Assembly (NCBI GenBank): GCA_002493635.1
Contig: DKZL01000047.1
Coordinates: 18,473 to 32,313 of the forward strand
Source: Ruminococcaceae bacterium UBA7075
Lineage (GTDB): Bacteria; Bacillota; Clostridia; Oscillospirales; Acutalibacteraceae
Direction of reading: 5' to 3'
DNA: 13,841 nt
In this document: piece after piece, positions 12,244 through 13,841 of the stretch
Layout of the letters: every line of letters starts with the position of its first letter
How positions within the stretch are numbered: the first letter of the stretch is position 1
The notes under the pieces: model-generated
Database searches by the model: none
What the model was told of the DNA's origin: nothing
Seen by the model: only the letters and a program-made list of their open reading frames with translations
Program-made: the position numbers and the translations under genes

Positions 12244-13632
12244 ATGCCTAATATGTCACCTAAAAAGGCTCCGATGCCTGCTCAGGACCCGAATGTCCGC
12301 AATAAGAATTTTTTTGAGGTAACTACCGGCTATACCGAAGAGGTAGCTGTTGAAGAGGCACAGCGTTGCCTTAACTGCAAGAACAAGCCGTGCGTGTCGG
12401 GCTGTCCTGTTCACATTGATATTCCAAGCTTTATCAAAGAGGTTGCAAACGGCAACTTTGCAGGCGCTTATGACGTGATTTCAGAGTCAAGCTCACTTCC
12501 TGCTGTCTGCGGTCGTGTTTGTCCGCAGGAAACACAGTGTGAGTCAAAATGCGTAAGAGGCATTAAGACAGAGCCTGTCGGAATAGGCAGACTTGAAAGA
12601 TTTGTTGCCGACTGGCACAATGCTCAGACGGATGTTGAGGTTAAAAAGCCTGAGCCAAACGGTCATAAAGTTGCAATTATAGGTTCAGGTCCTGCCGGTC
12701 TTACCTGCGCAGGCGACCTTGCTAAAAAGGGTTATGATGTAACAGTATTCGAGGCACTTCACCTCGCAGGCGGCGTGCTTGTTTACGGTATTCCTGAGTT
12801 CAGACTTCCGAAGTCTATCGTTCAGAAAGAGGTTGATACTCTCAAGGCTTTAGGCGTTAAGGTTGAAACCAATATGGTTATCGGCAGAGTAATTTCCATT
12901 GACGAGCTTATGGACGAGTACGGCTTTGAGTCAGTGTTCATCGGCTCAGGCGCAGGACTTCCACGCTTTATGGGTATTCCGGGCGAGAATCTCTGCGGTG
13001 TTTATTCTGCAAACGAGTTCCTCACAAGAACAAACCTTATGAAGGCATATAAAGACGATTCTACAACTCCGATTATGCACGCAAAGAAGGTTGCAATTGT
13101 CGGCGGCGGTAATGTTGCTATGGACGCCGCAAGATGTGCAAAGCGACTTGGTGCAGAAGAGGTTTACATAGTATACAGAAGAAGTGAAGAGGAGCTTCCT
13201 GCTCGTAAGGAAGAGGTTGAGCACGCTAAGGAAGAGGGAATTATCTTCAAGCTCCTTAACAACCCTGTTGAAATTCTCGGCAACGAGGACGAGTTCGTAA
13301 CAGGTATGAAGTGTATCAAAATGGAACTCGGCGAGCCTGACGCAAGCGGCAGACGCAGACCTGTTGCAGTTGAGGGCAGTGAGTTTGTTCTTGATGTTGA
13401 TGCAGTTGTTATTTCAATCGGTACTTCACCGAATCCGCTTATCAAGGCTACAACAAAGGGCCTTGATACACAGAAGTGGGGCGGAATCATTGCAGATGAA
13501 AACGGTCTTACTTCACGTGAGGGTGTTTATGCAGGCGGTGATGCAGTAACAGGTGCGGCAACGGTTATTCTTGCAATGGGTGCAGGCAAAACTGCGGCTG
13601 CTGCAATTGATGAGTACATTCAAAACAAATGA
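12244..13632 (+). CDS. nfnB: NADH-dependent ferredoxin:NADP+ oxidoreductase large subunit (GltA-like)
   Basis: 462 residues, homologous to the small subunit of NADPH glutamate synthase and often annotated gltA. The N-terminal cluster domain has C42, C45, C50, C54 and C89, C93, C99, C103 for two [4Fe-4S] clusters. E96 in CPQETQC is a likely Glu ligand of one cluster, as described for Nfn. Rossmann folds follow: FAD-binding VAIIGSGPAGL at 143-153 and NADPH-binding VAIVGGGNVAMDAAR at 283-297 with YRRSEEELPAR at 311-321. The closing FAD motif YAGGDAVTGAATVILAMGAG is at 429-448. The electron-bifurcating flavin sits in this subunit. ATG at 12244 is set by AAGGAGG at 12228-12234; the longer frame from 12187 overlaps nfnA and has no such site. 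Pairing with nfnA, and absence of a glutamate synthase large subunit, favour Nfn. Confidence 0.94.
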   Translation: MPNMSPKKAPMPAQDPNVRNKNFFEVTTGYTEEVAVEEAQRCLNCKNKPCVSGCPVHIDIPSFIKEVANGNFAGAYDVISESSSLPAVCGRVCPQETQCESKCVRGIKTEPVGIGRLERFVADWHNAQTDVEVKKPEPNGHKVAIIGSGPAGLTCAGDLAKKGYDVTVFEALHLAGGVLVYGIPEFRLPKSIVQKEVDTLKALGVKVETNMVIGRVISIDELMDEYGFESVFIGSGAGLPRFMGIPGENLCGVYSANEFLTRTNLMKAYKDDSTTPIMHAKKVAIVGGGNVAMDAARCAKRLGAEEVYIVYRRSEEELPARKEEVEHAKEEGIIFKLLNNPVEILGNEDEFVTGMKCIKMELGEPDASGRRRPVAVEGSEFVLDVDAVVISIGTSPNPLIKATTKGLDTQKWGGIIADENGLTSREGVYAGGDAVTGAATVILAMGAGKTAAAAIDEYIQNK

Positions 13633-13640
13633 TTTTTTAG

Positions 13641-13770
13641 CCCGCTATATAAGTTTTATTTAACATATAATGCGGTATCACGGAGTTCAGACTTCAATTT
13701 GCAGGTAAAGTACATTTTTCACTGTATTATAAGTTTTATTTAGCTTATAGCGCAGTGTAAAGAAGTTCAT
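13641..13770. repeat. Repeat family B-related pair downstream of nfnB
   Basis: Two related units about 80 bp apart, 13641-13690 and 13720-13770, share AAGTTTTATTTA and a GAAGTTCA/GGAGTTCA ending. The first aligns with 2870-2920 (CCCG-TATATAA ... GGTATC-CGGAGTT-AG). These therefore look like diverged members of the family B tandem repeat near 2855-3046. Confidence 0.55.
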
Positions 13771-13790
13771 AATTTATTTTATAGTAATAC

Positions 13791-13826
13791 AACTCGCAGG
13801 TAATATATACCTGCGAGTTGTTTTTT
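13791..13826 (+). terminator. Intrinsic terminator of nfnAB
   Basis: A perfect 12-bp stem, AACTCGCAGGTA at 13791-13802 and TACCTGCGAGTT at 13808-13819, with a 5-nt loop, then G and six T residues. It lies about 160 nt after the nfnB stop, beyond the repeat pair. It is the strongest terminator in the window. Confidence 0.9.
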
Positions 13827-13841
13827 ACTTTATAGGAAATT
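13819..13841. repeat. Dispersed repeat family A, truncated by window end
   Basis: TGTTTTTTACTTTATAGGAAAT matches the beginning of the family A copy at 11267 and those at 1996 and 9955. It starts in the T-tract of the terminator and runs off the window. Confidence 0.55.

Overview
The window looks like chromosomal DNA from a spore-forming, low-to-medium GC Clostridia. A gut Oscillospiraceae/Ruminococcus-type genome is my guess. The evidence is the housekeeping pair holB-ricT (yaaT), the sporulation pair spmA-spmB, an AbrB/SpoVT-type regulator, an Nfn electron-bifurcating transhydrogenase, near-consensus sigma-A promoters, strong AGGAGG-type ribosome sites and abundant small intergenic repeats. 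No rRNA, tRNA, CRISPR array, transposase or phage gene was seen.

Layout. (1) 1-1786, plus strand: holB (DNA polymerase III delta prime) overlaps ricT (PSP1-family Fe-S protein). (2) 1787-3042: a small accessory island between two similar bidirectional terminators. It holds a Cro/CI-type regulator (minus) and a DUF2493/SLOG protein (plus), driven by face-to-face overlapping promoters around an inverted repeat; a tandem repeat pair follows. (3) 3043-4949: a DUF1275 (YoaK-like) membrane protein (minus), divergent from bioY plus a Cys-rich DUF1284 protein. The bioY promoter sits inside a textbook BirA-type biotin operator. (4) 4950-5626: gene-free, with two different palindromic, MITE-like elements. 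(5) 5627-8744, minus strand: an AbrB-like regulator, then a tight run sfp-type phosphopantetheinyl transferase, PPK2 kinase and a membrane-anchored alpha/beta hydrolase. (6) 8878-9967, plus: spmA-spmB. (7) 10005-10955, minus: L-lactate dehydrogenase. (8) 11400-13632, plus: nfnA-nfnB, followed by repeats and a strong terminator.

How the genes work together. ldh and nfnAB sit back to back and both belong to fermentative redox balance: pyruvate/NADH on one side, NADH/ferredoxin/NADPH on the other. bioY and the DUF1284 gene appear to be one biotin-repressed transcription unit. The regulator/SLOG pair looks like a self-contained, autoregulated accessory module.

The best candidates for something little described are the regulator/SLOG module with its shared promoter-operator, the DUF1284 gene under apparent BirA control, and a dispersed intergenic repeat family. 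That family has at least four members here, and it appears to have supplied the last codons of two genes (the regulator and spmB). Start codons were chosen from ribosome sites and differ in several cases from the longest possible reading frame.
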